A stretch of DNA of 64,000 nucleotides from Sulfitobacter mediterraneus (GCF_016801775.1 NZ_CP069006.1:1-64000); one strand, 5' to 3'. Numbered from the stretch's first letter, positions 18,048 to 26,287 are shown. Made by a program: numbers and translations. Notes: generated by a model not told the origin, from the letters alone.

Positions 18048-18671
18048 TCAAACAGCCAAACTGAGCTCCGGCAAATCCCGCAAGCTCTGCAAATCGAAGG
18101 TCACGAGGAACATCTCTGTCGTCACGAAGGTATGCGGCGCGCCCGGTCGCGGCGACCTCGGCCCGCTCGCGATCAGGTCCTTGAACCGGAGCCGCGCCAG
18201 CAGATCACGGCTTACGTCTTTGCCAAAAATGTCCTTCAGCCCTGCCCGGTCTATCGGCTGATGGTAGGCAATGGCACAAAGCACGCCCATCTCCATTTCA
18301 GTGAAGGCGAGGGTCTGGTCGCCAAGATCGGCCGCCGCCTTGATCGCCTTTGCAAATTGCGTCTTCGTGCGGAACATCCAGCCGCCGGCGGTCTGGACCA
18401 GTTCGTATGGTCGACCCGTCAGCTCTCCCTGAATATCCTCAATCAGCATCTCGACAGACACCCCCTGCCCCACGATGCGCGCAAGATCGTCGCGACCAAC
18501 CGGTATCGGACTGGCAAAAAGTACCACCTCAATCCGCCCCATCCACTCGCGCCAACGTAGCTCTTGCGGCAGGTCCTCCAGCTCTCGGTCAATGACGTCT
18601 TCGCGTCCGGCCCCCTTCGGTTTTGCATTCTCTCGTTTGGCATCGACGGTCATGACGGTGCGGGTCATCAC
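18048..18671 (-). CDS. ScpB-like SMC-complex subunit
   Basis: The 207-residue protein has the double winged-helix layout of ScpB, the dimeric partner of the kleisin ScpA in SMC condensin complexes. Motifs include EVVLFASPIPVGRDDLARI in wing 1 and MGVLCAIAYHQPIDRAGLKDIFG in wing 2. No smc or scpA gene is nearby. The ATG overlaps the stop of the DUF1403 gene by 4 nt, so the two are co-translated. Such plasmid-borne pairs recur in Alphaproteobacteria, but their function is not established to my knowledge. A role in plasmid segregation or condensation is inference. Confidence 0.75.
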   Translation of the reverse strand: MMTRTVMTVDAKRENAKPKGAGREDVIDRELEDLPQELRWREWMGRIEVVLFASPIPVGRDDLARIVGQGVSVEMLIEDIQGELTGRPYELVQTAGGWMFRTKTQFAKAIKAAADLGDQTLAFTEMEMGVLCAIAYHQPIDRAGLKDIFGKDVSRDLLARLRFKDLIASGPRSPRPGAPHTFVTTEMFLVTFDLQSLRDLPELSLAV

Positions 18672-19627
18672 ACAACTCCATACAGTCGGAATGTCGATCG
18701 CCCGGTCAGTTCCTGCGCCACACCAAGCTCCACCAGACGGTCACAAAATCGACGTGCCGCGCGATCGGTCATAGGGAAACTTGTCCCTTGGATCATTGGG
18801 GACAGCATCGTTGAGGGCGCCACGGCGTCTTCAGACAGGAACAGCGCGACGGCCGCGTCCGATCCCTTGGCCCGCAGTTTTGGGGCCACCTTTCGTAGCG
18901 CCGCGCGTCGCTGCGCCAAGTTCCGCGCCAATCGGATAGCCTCTTCGATGGACTGCAAAATACGCTTCTGCACCACAAGATCCGCCCCCTGCCCGTTGCC
19001 GAGCAAATCGCGCAGCATTGCCTTGGTCAGATACTGAGCCGAGATCGGTAAGACGGAGGGCCAGTTCAGAAGCCGCTCCAGCACAATATCTGACATCAGG
19101 CACGCCACCCGCTCGGCCCGGTCATCCGCCTGCAGAACGGAGCGCATCACCGCTACACACTCCGTCAGAGGCCCATGGGACTGACTCTGATTTGCTGCTG
19201 ATTGCAGCCAGCCGTCAACGTGCATTTCAAACTCCGGCCCAACGAGCGCTATGAGTGCCGCATGCCAATCGCGTCTCGTCAATCGAAGCCTCGCCGCCTT
19301 CCGCCAGTACGCCAGCAGATCACCGTCTGGACCCCGCGCTTCTCCATGCGGCGTCAGGTGATAAGCGTCGCGGATATCTGCCTCTTTGGCCACGCGACCC
19401 TCGAGTTTTGAGGTCGCCACAGCCGCGGTCAACGCCAGCCGGTTGGCAAGCAGTTTGACCGGCACACCCTGCCTGGGATCGCTTACCAGCTGATCAAGCA
19501 CTGTCAGCACCGCGCCCGACCGAAAAGTCACAGTTTCAAGGGTTTCGGCACGCCCGGAGGTGACCCAGCGTGGAAGTTTGGGTAGGTTGTTTAGGTCGTT
19601 GCTGATGGCTGCTGGCTGACAGGTCAT
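18668..19627 (-). CDS. DUF1403 family protein
   Basis: The 319-residue, mostly helical protein matches the DUF1403 family. It includes ATSKLEGRVAKEADIRDAYH (about residues 71-90) and a C-terminal stretch FPMTDRAARRFCDRLVELG that looks like a winged-helix element. The family has no known biochemical function. Its constant pairing with ScpB suggests that it takes the place of a kleisin or loader, but no sequence similarity to ScpA is apparent by eye. It is divergent from the recombinase gene across about 110 bp. Confidence 0.7.
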   Translation of the reverse strand: MTCQPAAISNDLNNLPKLPRWVTSGRAETLETVTFRSGAVLTVLDQLVSDPRQGVPVKLLANRLALTAAVATSKLEGRVAKEADIRDAYHLTPHGEARGPDGDLLAYWRKAARLRLTRRDWHAALIALVGPEFEMHVDGWLQSAANQSQSHGPLTECVAVMRSVLQADDRAERVACLMSDIVLERLLNWPSVLPISAQYLTKAMLRDLLGNGQGADLVVQKRILQSIEEAIRLARNLAQRRAALRKVAPKLRAKGSDAAVALFLSEDAVAPSTMLSPMIQGTSFPMTDRAARRFCDRLVELGVAQELTGRSTFRLYGVV

Positions 19628-19740
19628 ACCACAAGACTATCCCACGGCGGCGCTTTCGTCTACAATATGATGTATAAACCGCCCCACTTTTCAGCTTCAG
19701 TATATGTCCAATAAGTTTGCATTATCGGGCATCAATAACT

Positions 19741-20850
19741 ATGCTCAGCACCATGTCAGAAAACACCAAGAAATCGACCTCAGAGCCGCCAAATGTGTCT
19801 TCCGGCAACGAGGACAACGAGAGAGATCATCCTGACGGCGAGTCCTTGACCCTGCCTTCCTTTGTGGCGGGCTCAGGCACGCTCGATCGTTTGGTCGATA
19901 CGGCCCGCGACTATGCGCGCGCAGCGGCCTCAGACAACACGCTGAAGGCCTACGCGAAGGATTGGACGCATTTTGCGCGCTGGTGCCGAATGAAGGGCGC
20001 GGAGCTGCTGCCTCCGTCGCCGGAGATGATCGGGCTTTACCTTGCCGATCTGGCGTCCGGGACGGGCTCCTCCCCTGCCCTATCGGTCAGTACAATCGAC
20101 CGCCGCCTGTCCGGTCTCGCCTGGAACTACGCACAGCGAGGGTTCGTTCTCGATCGCAAGAACCGCCACATCGCAAGCGTCTTGGCCGGGATCAAGCGCA
20201 AGCATGCGCGCCCACCGGTGCAGAAAGAGGCGATCCTGGCCGAGGACATCCTCGCCATGATCGCGACCCTGCCCTTTGACCTGCGCGGGCTCAGGGACCG
20301 GGCGATTCTGCTGCTGGGCTATGCTGGCGGACTGCGCCGCAGTGAGATCGTCAGCCTGGATTGCGGAAAGGACGACACGCCGGACAGCGGTGGCTGGATT
20401 CAAATCTTCGACAAAGGCGCTCTGCTCACTCTTGATGCCAAGACCGGTTGGCGCGAGGTCGAAATCGGGCGCGGATCGTCCGAACAAACCTGCCCCGTTC
20501 ACACGCTTGAGCAATGGCTGCACTTTGCCAAAATTGATTTTGGGCCGGTGTTCGTCGGCACCTCACGGGACGGCAAGCGCGCACTGGAGGCGCGACTCAA
20601 TGACAAACACGTCGCGCGCCTGATCAAGCGCACGGTGCTGGACGCGGGCATCCGCTCCGAGCTCCCCGAGAAAGACCGCCTCGCCCTCTACTCCGGCCAC
20701 AGCCTGCGCGCAGGCCTTGCCAGTAGCGCCGAAGTCGATGAGCGCTACGTCCAGAAACACCTTGGCCACGCATCGGCCGAGATGACCCGTCGCTACCAGC
20801 GCCGCCGCGACCGGTTCCGCGTGAACCTGACCAGGGCTGCGGGTCTTTGA
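19741..20850 (+). CDS. Tyrosine recombinase (phage-integrase family)
   Basis: The protein is about 369 residues long. It has an N-terminal SAM-like core-binding domain (about 50-165) and a C-terminal catalytic domain with the expected residues: Arg in GLRRSEIV, HSLRAG (His-x-x-Arg), LGHAS and the nucleophilic Tyr in MTRRYQRRR. It probably resolves plasmid multimers or integrates a mobile unit. The ATG at 19741 is taken as the start; ATG 19753 is nearly as good, and neither has a strong Shine-Dalgarno. It ends 6 nt before the convergent parE stop. No att-like direct repeat was noticed beside it. Confidence 0.85.
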   Translation: MLSTMSENTKKSTSEPPNVSSGNEDNERDHPDGESLTLPSFVAGSGTLDRLVDTARDYARAAASDNTLKAYAKDWTHFARWCRMKGAELLPPSPEMIGLYLADLASGTGSSPALSVSTIDRRLSGLAWNYAQRGFVLDRKNRHIASVLAGIKRKHARPPVQKEAILAEDILAMIATLPFDLRGLRDRAILLLGYAGGLRRSEIVSLDCGKDDTPDSGGWIQIFDKGALLTLDAKTGWREVEIGRGSSEQTCPVHTLEQWLHFAKIDFGPVFVGTSRDGKRALEARLNDKHVARLIKRTVLDAGIRSELPEKDRLALYSGHSLRAGLASSAEVDERYVQKHLGHASAEMTRRYQRRRDRFRVNLTRAAGL

Positions 20851-20856
20851 ATAAGT

Positions 20857-21192
20857 TCAACTTTCATTGCGTCTAAGTGCTGTCAGAGCCGCAATGTGGC
20901 GCGGCAGATCGCTGCGGGAATGCAGGATATCGACAATGATGACCTCCTCAGGCAGATCCAGGAATACCAGGAAGTGCTCCCCTGCCCTCAAGTATCTGAG
21001 GTCTGCAGCGTCATCGACCAAGATCGAACAGCTTCGGCTATGTGCCTGCCCATTCACGATAGCATCACAACGGGAAAGGAGTTCCGCCTCGTAGATATCC
21101 GCCTGCCCCGGGCCGAAGGTCTCGATGGTCCAGAGGGCGATCTCAACGAGGCTTTCTTCTGCGCGACGTGTTAGCCGAAAGGATCGACTCAT
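20857..21192 (-). CDS. parE: ParE/RelE superfamily toxin
   Basis: The 111-residue protein has the fold signature of ParE toxins: SFRLTRRAEESLVEIALWTIETFG at the N-terminus, DLRYLRAGEHFLVFLDL in the sheet, and VDILHSRSDLPRHI at the end. ParE proteins poison DNA gyrase and are neutralised by ParD, which gives plasmid addiction. The start overlaps the antitoxin stop by 4 nt. Which target is hit cannot be told from sequence. Confidence 0.85.
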   Translation of the reverse strand: MSRSFRLTRRAEESLVEIALWTIETFGPGQADIYEAELLSRCDAIVNGQAHSRSCSILVDDAADLRYLRAGEHFLVFLDLPEEVIIVDILHSRSDLPRHIAALTALRRNES

Positions 21193-21446
21193 GTCGTTGG
21201 CCGTGCCCTCGCAAAGGCCCGGCGAACCGCATCCGCCCCACTCCCTTCGGCCAAGTCACCGCGTTCTGCCTGCTGAAGACCTTCTAAAAGGCCGCCACGA
21301 ATGCCGACCAGTTGAGCCTCTTCCTGCTCAAGCAATCTCAGCCCCGCGCGCAGAGCCTCGCTCACATTCTGATAGCGGCCGGACGCGACCAGAGCCTGAA
21401 CCAGCTGGTCCTGGGTTTCGGTCAGAACAACGTTGCGTGTCACCAT
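21189..21446 (-). CDS. parD: ParD-type antitoxin
   Basis: The 85-residue protein has a ribbon-helix-helix N-terminus (RNVVLTETQDQLVQALVASG, then YQNVSEALRAGLRLL) and a C-terminal toxin-binding tail, as in ParD. It is the first gene of the pair. The ATG at 21446 follows AAGGAG at proper spacing, and longer upstream frames run through the promoter. ParD normally represses its own operon, and a perfect palindrome overlies the promoter. Confidence 0.85.
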   Translation of the reverse strand: MVTRNVVLTETQDQLVQALVASGRYQNVSEALRAGLRLLEQEEAQLVGIRGGLLEGLQQAERGDLAEGSGADAVRRAFARARPTT

Positions 21447-21461
21447 GGAACAAATCTCCTT

Positions 21462-21496
21462 ATTGGCAATATATGCCAATGCGAGGTTTCGGTCAA
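21462..21496 (-). promoter_or_regulatory. parDE promoter with palindromic operator
   Basis: On the minus strand, TTGACC (21496-21491) and TATATT (21473-21468) are separated by 17 nt. The palindrome ATTGGCA (21462-21468) / TGCCAAT (21474-21480) with a 5-nt centre covers the -10 box. This is the arrangement expected for ParD autorepression. Confidence 0.7.
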
Positions 21497-21572
21497 TGTT
21501 AGGGAGCCTTGCTTCGCCGTTTCCAAAGGGTGGTTTAGTAGCGATACGTTAAATTGCAAACGGCCCGTTTTC

Positions 21573-22480
21573 ATACCCTTGATAGGCTATGCACGCACAG
21601 CCACAGAGGATCAGACCCCCTGCCCCAGTCTGAGGCCCTGCAAACTGCGGGATGCGTCGAAACCCATGAAGAACACGCCTCAGGCGGCAATCGTGCGCGG
21701 CCGGTGCTTGCCCGCGTGCTGGAGCGCATTAGCAAGGGCGACACGCTGGTTGTCGTTCGGATCGACGGGCTTGCGCGGTCTCTGTCACATCTGCTGGAAG
21801 TGATCGAACGGCTGGAGGCCAAGGGGGCGTTCTTTCGTTCCATTCAGGACCCGATCGACACTGGATCCCCGCAAGGCAAGTTCACGCTTCAGGTTCTTGG
21901 CGCCGCGGCCGAGCTTGAGCGCGCGCTGATCCGCGAGCGTACCAAGGCTGGGCTTGCCTCGGCACGCGCCAAAGGGCGCGTAGGTGGCAACCCAGGGCTT
22001 CGCGCCAAGGACCCCGCCGCGTTGCGCAAGGTGCGGCTGGCGCGGCAGGACGGCTACATGGAGCGCCTCAACGAGACCGCGCAGGATTGGGTGCCCCATG
22101 TGCGCCGCTTGCGGCCGGATATGGCCTGGGAAGACCTGCTGCGGATCATCAATGGCCCCCTGCCCCCAGATCGCCATTGGACACAAAGCCGCCTGCTCCG
22201 CGCTGTGAAGGCATATGTGCGCGACGGGTTCCTTCCTGCCGAGGTGCTTGGCCGCGCCGGACGCCGCGAAACCAACGACCGCCTGCCTGCCATCGTGGCG
22301 GCCATTAAGGGTGCGGACCCAGACATCACGCTGCAGGCAATCTGCGACCGGCTTGAGTCTATGCGTGAACGCACCCCTCGAGGTCGCACGAGCTGGCAGC
22401 CGTCGTCGGTCAAGATGTTGCTCGAACGAGCAGAGCGACTTGGTCTAATTTCATCAGAATCGGCTCACCCCCAACTGTAA
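21573..22480 (+). pseudogene. Serine recombinase (resolvase family), inactivated
   Basis: The C-terminal 280 or so codons are open and clearly resolvase-like (VVVRIDGLARSLSHLLEV; AAAELERALIRERTKAGLA). The N-terminus IPLIGYARTATEDQTP lies in another frame, and the two join only by a -1 shift in the five-C run at 21616-21620. Relative to GYARxSTxDQ of active enzymes the catalytic Ser is Ala, and the position of the usual initiator is ATA. Three independent lesions make this a non-functional resolvase. The remaining long C-terminal domain could still bind DNA if translated from an internal start. Confidence 0.75.
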
Positions 22481-22822
22481 CTAGCAGAGGCCCAAACAGC
22501 TGAACCTATCGCTCCAGACACCGTCAGAATGTCAATTGTGCCATTGGTTGCATGGGTTTAGCTGAAACCGTCCAAACAATTCGGATTGGTGGCTTGAAGC
22601 GCGATCGCATCGACTTAATGCAATACAATCAAAGGTTTGCGGCCATCCTGATGCGCCTGAACGTATTGGTGCTGTGGATAACTTTCACACTACATCTAGA
22701 TTCTTCTTGCCGGACTCACTGGATCGTGGCATTCCCATTCTGACGGCAAAACGCGTCAGATACGCTGTACACCGTCAGAATGACCAAGAGCTTCAACAGA
22801 GGCCGAGAGTGGGCGGCAGGAC
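22481..22822. promoter_or_regulatory. repA upstream control region with repeated CCGTCAGAATG motif
   Basis: The 11-mer CCGTCAGAATG occurs at 22521-22531 and 22772-22782 on the plus strand and at 22736-22746 on the minus strand. The last two form a head-to-head pair with a 25-bp spacer 40 bp before repA. A partial copy (CGTCAGA) lies between them. No convincing protein gene is present. This is probably the autoregulatory region of the repABC operon, bound by RepA with RepB. Confidence 0.6.
22673..22681 (-). promoter_or_regulatory. DnaA-box-like sequence
   Basis: TGTGGATAA is the exact complement of the classical DnaA box TTATCCACA. It lies in AT-richer DNA 140 bp before repA. A single perfect 9-mer is suggestive only, since the RepABC origin is normally inside repC. 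Confidence 0.4.
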
Positions 22823-24022
22823 ATGGATGATCGTAACGTTGGATACGCACAAGGCATAGGCTCTTCCGACATCGGAGCATTTGCCGACAATCTGGCTGAA
22901 TCTTTGGATCGCCAGATGAAGATCGCTTTCGAGCCCGAAGAACGAAAGTCCCTGCGCCGTTTCAGTTCTACCGAAGTTGCCAGCCTCCTGCGCGTTAGCA
23001 CATCTAACCTGCGCAACCGGCACAAGGACGGCAGCTTCCCGGAAGTGCATACAGACAACCGCGGACACCGGTTCTACACAGCCCAAGAGATTGATGAGTT
23101 GCGCGATATTCTGGGGCGCACTGGAAAGAACGCAGAAAACTACCGCCCTGGTCGACGTGAGGGCGATCGTCTCCAGGTGATATCTGTCGTCAATTTCAAA
23201 GGCGGATCGTCAAAAACGACAGCAACGATACATCTTGCACAACGGTATGCCTTGCGAGGCTACCGAGTATTGGTTTTGGATCTCGATCCGCAGGCAAGTC
23301 TGACCACCTTTTTCGGCTTTCGGCCCGAGCTCGAGTTCGCCGAAGGCGGCACAATCTATGATGCCCTGAGATATGAGGAACAAGTTCCGCTCTCAGCCGT
23401 CGTCCAAAAAACCTACTTCCATAAGCTCGATATGGTCCCAGCGGGCCTAATGCTATCGGAATACGAAACCGAGACGGCAAACGCCCTTGCTCGCCGGGTG
23501 CAACCCATATTTGCGGAGCGTCTTGCCTTAGCGCTTGAGGAAGTAGAGGCGAATTACGACATCGTTCTGATCGACTGCCCACCTCAACTTGGCTTTCTGA
23601 CCCTAACGGCGTTGGCAGCCTCGACGGGGCTTTTGGTAACCGTGGTACCTGGCATGCTTGACATCGCATCCATGAGCCAATTCCTGAAGCTTGCTTCAGA
23701 AACGGTCAAGGCGGTGGAGGAAGCCATCGGTCGGCGTGTCACATGGGATTTTGTCAAGTTCCTGATTACCAGATATGAACCGTCGGACGGGCCACAGACG
23801 CAAATGGCGGGCTACCTGAGATCGATCTTGGCCGGACAAGTCATGACTGAACCAATGTTGAAATCTACGGCAATCTCGGACGCTGGTATGACCCAGCAAA
23901 CCGTCTACGAAGTTGATCCTAGCCAATTCATCAGAAAAACGATTGATCGCGCTTTGACCAGCGTGAACGGCGTTGGCGATGAGTTGGAACAGACAATCCA
24001 AATGGCATGGGGGCGTCGCTGA
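22823..24022 (+). CDS. repA: RepA partition ATPase (ParA family) of RepABC replicon
   Basis: The 399-residue protein has an N-terminal winged-helix DNA-binding part (FSSTEVASLLRVSTSNLRNR, about 50-110) and a ParA ATPase domain with the deviant Walker A VNFKGGSSKTT and Walker A-prime LDLDPQASLTTF. RepA moves plasmid copies apart together with RepB on parS, and represses the repABC promoter. The ATG at 22823 follows GGCAGGAC. The gene ends in TGATG, overlapping the repB start. Length and domain order are normal for plasmid RepA. Confidence 0.92.
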   Translation: MDDRNVGYAQGIGSSDIGAFADNLAESLDRQMKIAFEPEERKSLRRFSSTEVASLLRVSTSNLRNRHKDGSFPEVHTDNRGHRFYTAQEIDELRDILGRTGKNAENYRPGRREGDRLQVISVVNFKGGSSKTTATIHLAQRYALRGYRVLVLDLDPQASLTTFFGFRPELEFAEGGTIYDALRYEEQVPLSAVVQKTYFHKLDMVPAGLMLSEYETETANALARRVQPIFAERLALALEEVEANYDIVLIDCPPQLGFLTLTALAASTGLLVTVVPGMLDIASMSQFLKLASETVKAVEEAIGRRVTWDFVKFLITRYEPSDGPQTQMAGYLRSILAGQVMTEPMLKSTAISDAGMTQQTVYEVDPSQFIRKTIDRALTSVNGVGDELEQTIQMAWGRR

Positions 24023-24990
24023 TGGCCCGAAACATCTTCAATCAGCCACCAAAGGAAGAGAAGGAGAGCGCGGCCCCCTCCCCTACCCCATCAAAGGCAG
24101 CAAAACTGCCAGGTTCTGTTGGCGGATTGCGCGACTCTTTGCGCGAGATTACCGCGAATTCGATCCGTGACATCGAGCCCGACCAGATTGATGTGGATGG
24201 CCTGCGCGATCGGTTGGTGCTGGAGGATTCCAGCATTGATGGGTTGGCCGAAAGCATTCGCAAGCATGGGCAACAAGTACCAATTATGGTCCGTCCATCA
24301 GCGCAACCGGACAGATACCGCATCATCTACGGACGACGCAGGCTTGCAGCGATCCGCATGGTCGGCGGAACGGTCAAGGCGATCGTCCGAACCTTGGATG
24401 ACGACGCTTCTCTGATCGCACAGGGCCAAGAGAACAACCTCCGACTAGACCCGTCTTTCATTGAGAAATCTATTTTTATCAAAGAGATGCAGGAATCAGG
24501 ATACAAGCCAAACGTCATTCAGGATGCTCTCGGCTTGACACGGCAGGGCGTGTCCAACCATCGCGTCGTCATAGAGCAACTGCCAGAAGGGCTTGTACAG
24601 CTAATAGGGCCAGCACATGGCATCGGACGACGGCAATGGGGTGACCTGGCTGCTTTCTCGAAAAAGATAGATCTGGTGAACACGGCCAAAGAGGTGATTG
24701 CCGCCCTGCCCGACGAAACTCCGAGCGCGGAAAAGTTTCATGCAGTCTACTCGGCTTGCTCCAGCAAGGCGCGTAGCGACAAGAAGCAAGCCAACCGCAG
24801 CCTAACGTCCTTCGTCAAAGATGGGGACGGTAGCTGCGTGGGAACGCTGACAGTCGATCACAAAACGATCGCCATCAAGATCGCCAAGAAGGACAATCCA
24901 GAATTCGGCCAATGGCTCGAAGAGCGCGCGGAGGCAACGCTTTTGCAGCTGTTCGAACAGTGGCGGAATGAGAGCGGCTCTGGGTCCTAA
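24022..24990 (+). CDS. repB: RepB partition protein (ParB family) of RepABC replicon
   Basis: The 322-residue protein shows the ParB-family N-terminal domain (SSIDGLAESIRKHGQQVPIMVR, RYRIIYGRRRLAAIR, QGQENNLRLDPSFIEK) and a central helix-turn-helix (IQDALGLTRQGVSNHRVV). RepB binds parS palindromes and stimulates RepA. The ATG is embedded in TGATG at the repA stop. The nearest parS-like palindromes are two sites directly after repC. Confidence 0.92.
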   Translation: MARNIFNQPPKEEKESAAPSPTPSKAAKLPGSVGGLRDSLREITANSIRDIEPDQIDVDGLRDRLVLEDSSIDGLAESIRKHGQQVPIMVRPSAQPDRYRIIYGRRRLAAIRMVGGTVKAIVRTLDDDASLIAQGQENNLRLDPSFIEKSIFIKEMQESGYKPNVIQDALGLTRQGVSNHRVVIEQLPEGLVQLIGPAHGIGRRQWGDLAAFSKKIDLVNTAKEVIAALPDETPSAEKFHAVYSACSSKARSDKKQANRSLTSFVKDGDGSCVGTLTVDHKTIAIKIAKKDNPEFGQWLEERAEATLLQLFEQWRNESGSGS

Positions 24991-25040
24991 GCCCCGAGCC
25001 ACACAGAGTAACGCGAGCAGAGGAGAAAAGCGAAGACCAG

Positions 25041-25095
25041 AAAGAAAAGAGCCCCCCAAAGTTTCCCCTGGAGAGCCCTCATCATTCGATTAGCA
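25041..25095 (-). ncRNA. Counter-transcribed RNA (ctRNA, incompatibility RNA) between repB and repC
   Basis: On the minus strand, TTGACC (25129-25124) and TACATC (25106-25101) are 17 nt apart and predict a start near 25095. The transcript ends in a 13-bp hairpin (GGGCTCTCCAGGG at 25078-25066 with its partner at 25061-25049) capped by a GAAA tetraloop and followed by TTTTCTTT. Five of the stem pairs are G-U, so the sense RNA would have C-A mismatches there and would not fold the same way. RepABC plasmids typically encode an antisense RNA of about 50-60 nt here that limits RepC synthesis, and this fits in position, size and orientation. Confidence 0.75.
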
Positions 25096-25131
25096 CTCAT
25101 GATGTAGCAACCTCCAGCAAAACGGTCAAGA

Positions 25132-25172
25132 GTCACCGATTCGGTGGACGGATTTTTATTGCCTTTTTCTGA
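25132..25172 (+). promoter_or_regulatory. Palindrome and T-rich leader before repC
   Basis: CACCG (25134-25138) and CGGTG (25142-25146) form a short palindrome followed after 6 nt by ATTTTTATTGCCTTTTT. The right half CGGTGGAC is identical to half of the two parS-like sites after repC. It may take part in attenuation of repC or be a degenerate RepB site. The gap before the T-run is long for a classical terminator. Confidence 0.35.
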
Positions 25173-25230
25173 GAGAGCCCTCGGGAAGAGACCGGGAAGT
25201 TGTGGGCCAAACGGTCGTCGTGAACATACC

Positions 25231-26286
25231 ATGGCATTTACAAAACTATCGATCGCAACCGCTGGTGCTGATGCAGCACGCGGCACAATTTCTGCGGCTG
25301 AAACTGACATTTGGACCATCTTCAGGGCACTGAGAGATGCACGTAGCGTGTTCGGTCTGCGTCCAGGCCATATCCAAACACTTCAAGCCATGCTCAGTTT
25401 CTTGAAGCCGGGCCATGGCGAAACGGTTTTCGCGTCCAACAACTCGATTTGCCAGCGCGTCGGCGGAATCGACGAACGGACCCTCCGCAGACACATCAAC
25501 CGCTTCGTTGAACTCGGATTCATCAAGCGAAATGACAGTTCGAACCGAAAGCGCTACCGCGTTCGCTCATCCGGCGGTCAATGCATCAGCTATGGACTGT
25601 CTCTAGCCCCCTTGCTCCAACGTGCGAGCGAGCTTCACGCGATCGCGCAAGAGATGGAGAATAACCGGCGGGATCGAGTTTTCGTCCGCAAACAGATCCT
25701 CACGAAACTCGCCCATTTGGAAGAGCATGACCCCAGCAACGCATTCATCAACCACGCACGTAGAGCACTACGCCGGAAGCTGAGCCTTCCCGAATACCAC
25801 GCGCTGCTCGCCGACACGGACAAAGAATGCCTGACTTTGCATACCCAAGATGACCTACCAGAAACTGTGGAATTGCCCGCCAATGACGGACAAACTGTCC
25901 GGCACCAATCTATGTCTAAAGAAGAAAAAAAAGATTTAGATAGCAACATAGGCAATGAAGCTATGAAACCAGACTTGCTAACCTCAGTTTGCGATCAAGC
26001 GACATCGTTCTCCACAGAGAAGCTTAGAAACTGGTTGGACATTGAAAACCATGCTCGAATTCTTGCACCCATGATGGGGATTCACCCAGATACATTCGAG
26101 AAAGCCAAGAATGCAGTAGGAGCTCAGAAAGCGTCATGCGCGATCTTCATCATGCTCCAGCTTGGAAAACGCATCAGGGACTTTGGAGCGTATTTTCACA
26201 GTATCACCTTGGGGCAACGTCGAGACCAGTTTGATCCAGTGGTTTTGATCAAGCGTCTATCCAAAACTGCTATGCAAACCGCCTAG
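25231..26286 (+). CDS. repC: RepC replication initiator of RepABC replicon
   Basis: The 351-residue protein has the N-terminal winged-helix domain of RepC (GLRPGHIQTLQAMLSFLKPG, VFASNNSICQRVGGIDERTLRRHINRFVELGFI) and a C-terminal domain (FSTEKLRNWLDIENHARILAPMMGI). RepC initiates replication, and in studied RepABC plasmids the origin lies within repC itself. A markedly A/T-rich segment around 25911-25970 is a candidate. I prefer the ATG at 25231 (MAFTKLS). The frame is open further upstream to 25144, but that part overlaps the leader. No strong Shine-Dalgarno is present, in line with control by the ctRNA. Confidence 0.92.
   Translation: MAFTKLSIATAGADAARGTISAAETDIWTIFRALRDARSVFGLRPGHIQTLQAMLSFLKPGHGETVFASNNSICQRVGGIDERTLRRHINRFVELGFIKRNDSSNRKRYRVRSSGGQCISYGLSLAPLLQRASELHAIAQEMENNRRDRVFVRKQILTKLAHLEEHDPSNAFINHARRALRRKLSLPEYHALLADTDKECLTLHTQDDLPETVELPANDGQTVRHQSMSKEEKKDLDSNIGNEAMKPDLLTSVCDQATSFSTEKLRNWLDIENHARILAPMMGIHPDTFEKAKNAVGAQKASCAIFIMLQLGKRIRDFGAYFHSITLGQRRDQFDPVVLIKRLSKTAMQTA
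25911..25970. other. A/T-rich segment inside repC, candidate origin
   Basis: This segment is conspicuously rich in A and T (for example AAAGAAGAAAAAAAAG) against a G/C-richer gene. In characterised RepABC replicons the replication origin maps to an A/T-rich part of repC, so oriV is placed here by analogy. Confidence 0.4.
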
Positions 26287-26287
26287 T

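Noticed and set aside
22552..22743. 63-codon plus-strand frame before repA
   Set aside because: It has no ribosome binding site or recognisable feature, and it overlaps the DnaA box and the repeated operator motif, so regulatory DNA is the better reading.
24987..25100. 37-codon minus-strand frame (hydrophobic, GGAGG 10 nt before its ATG) between repB and repC, resembling a small membrane toxin
   Set aside because: Its ATG lies upstream of the start predicted for the ctRNA promoter, the GGAGG falls inside that promoter's spacer, and the ctRNA terminator interrupts the frame. The ctRNA explains the region better.
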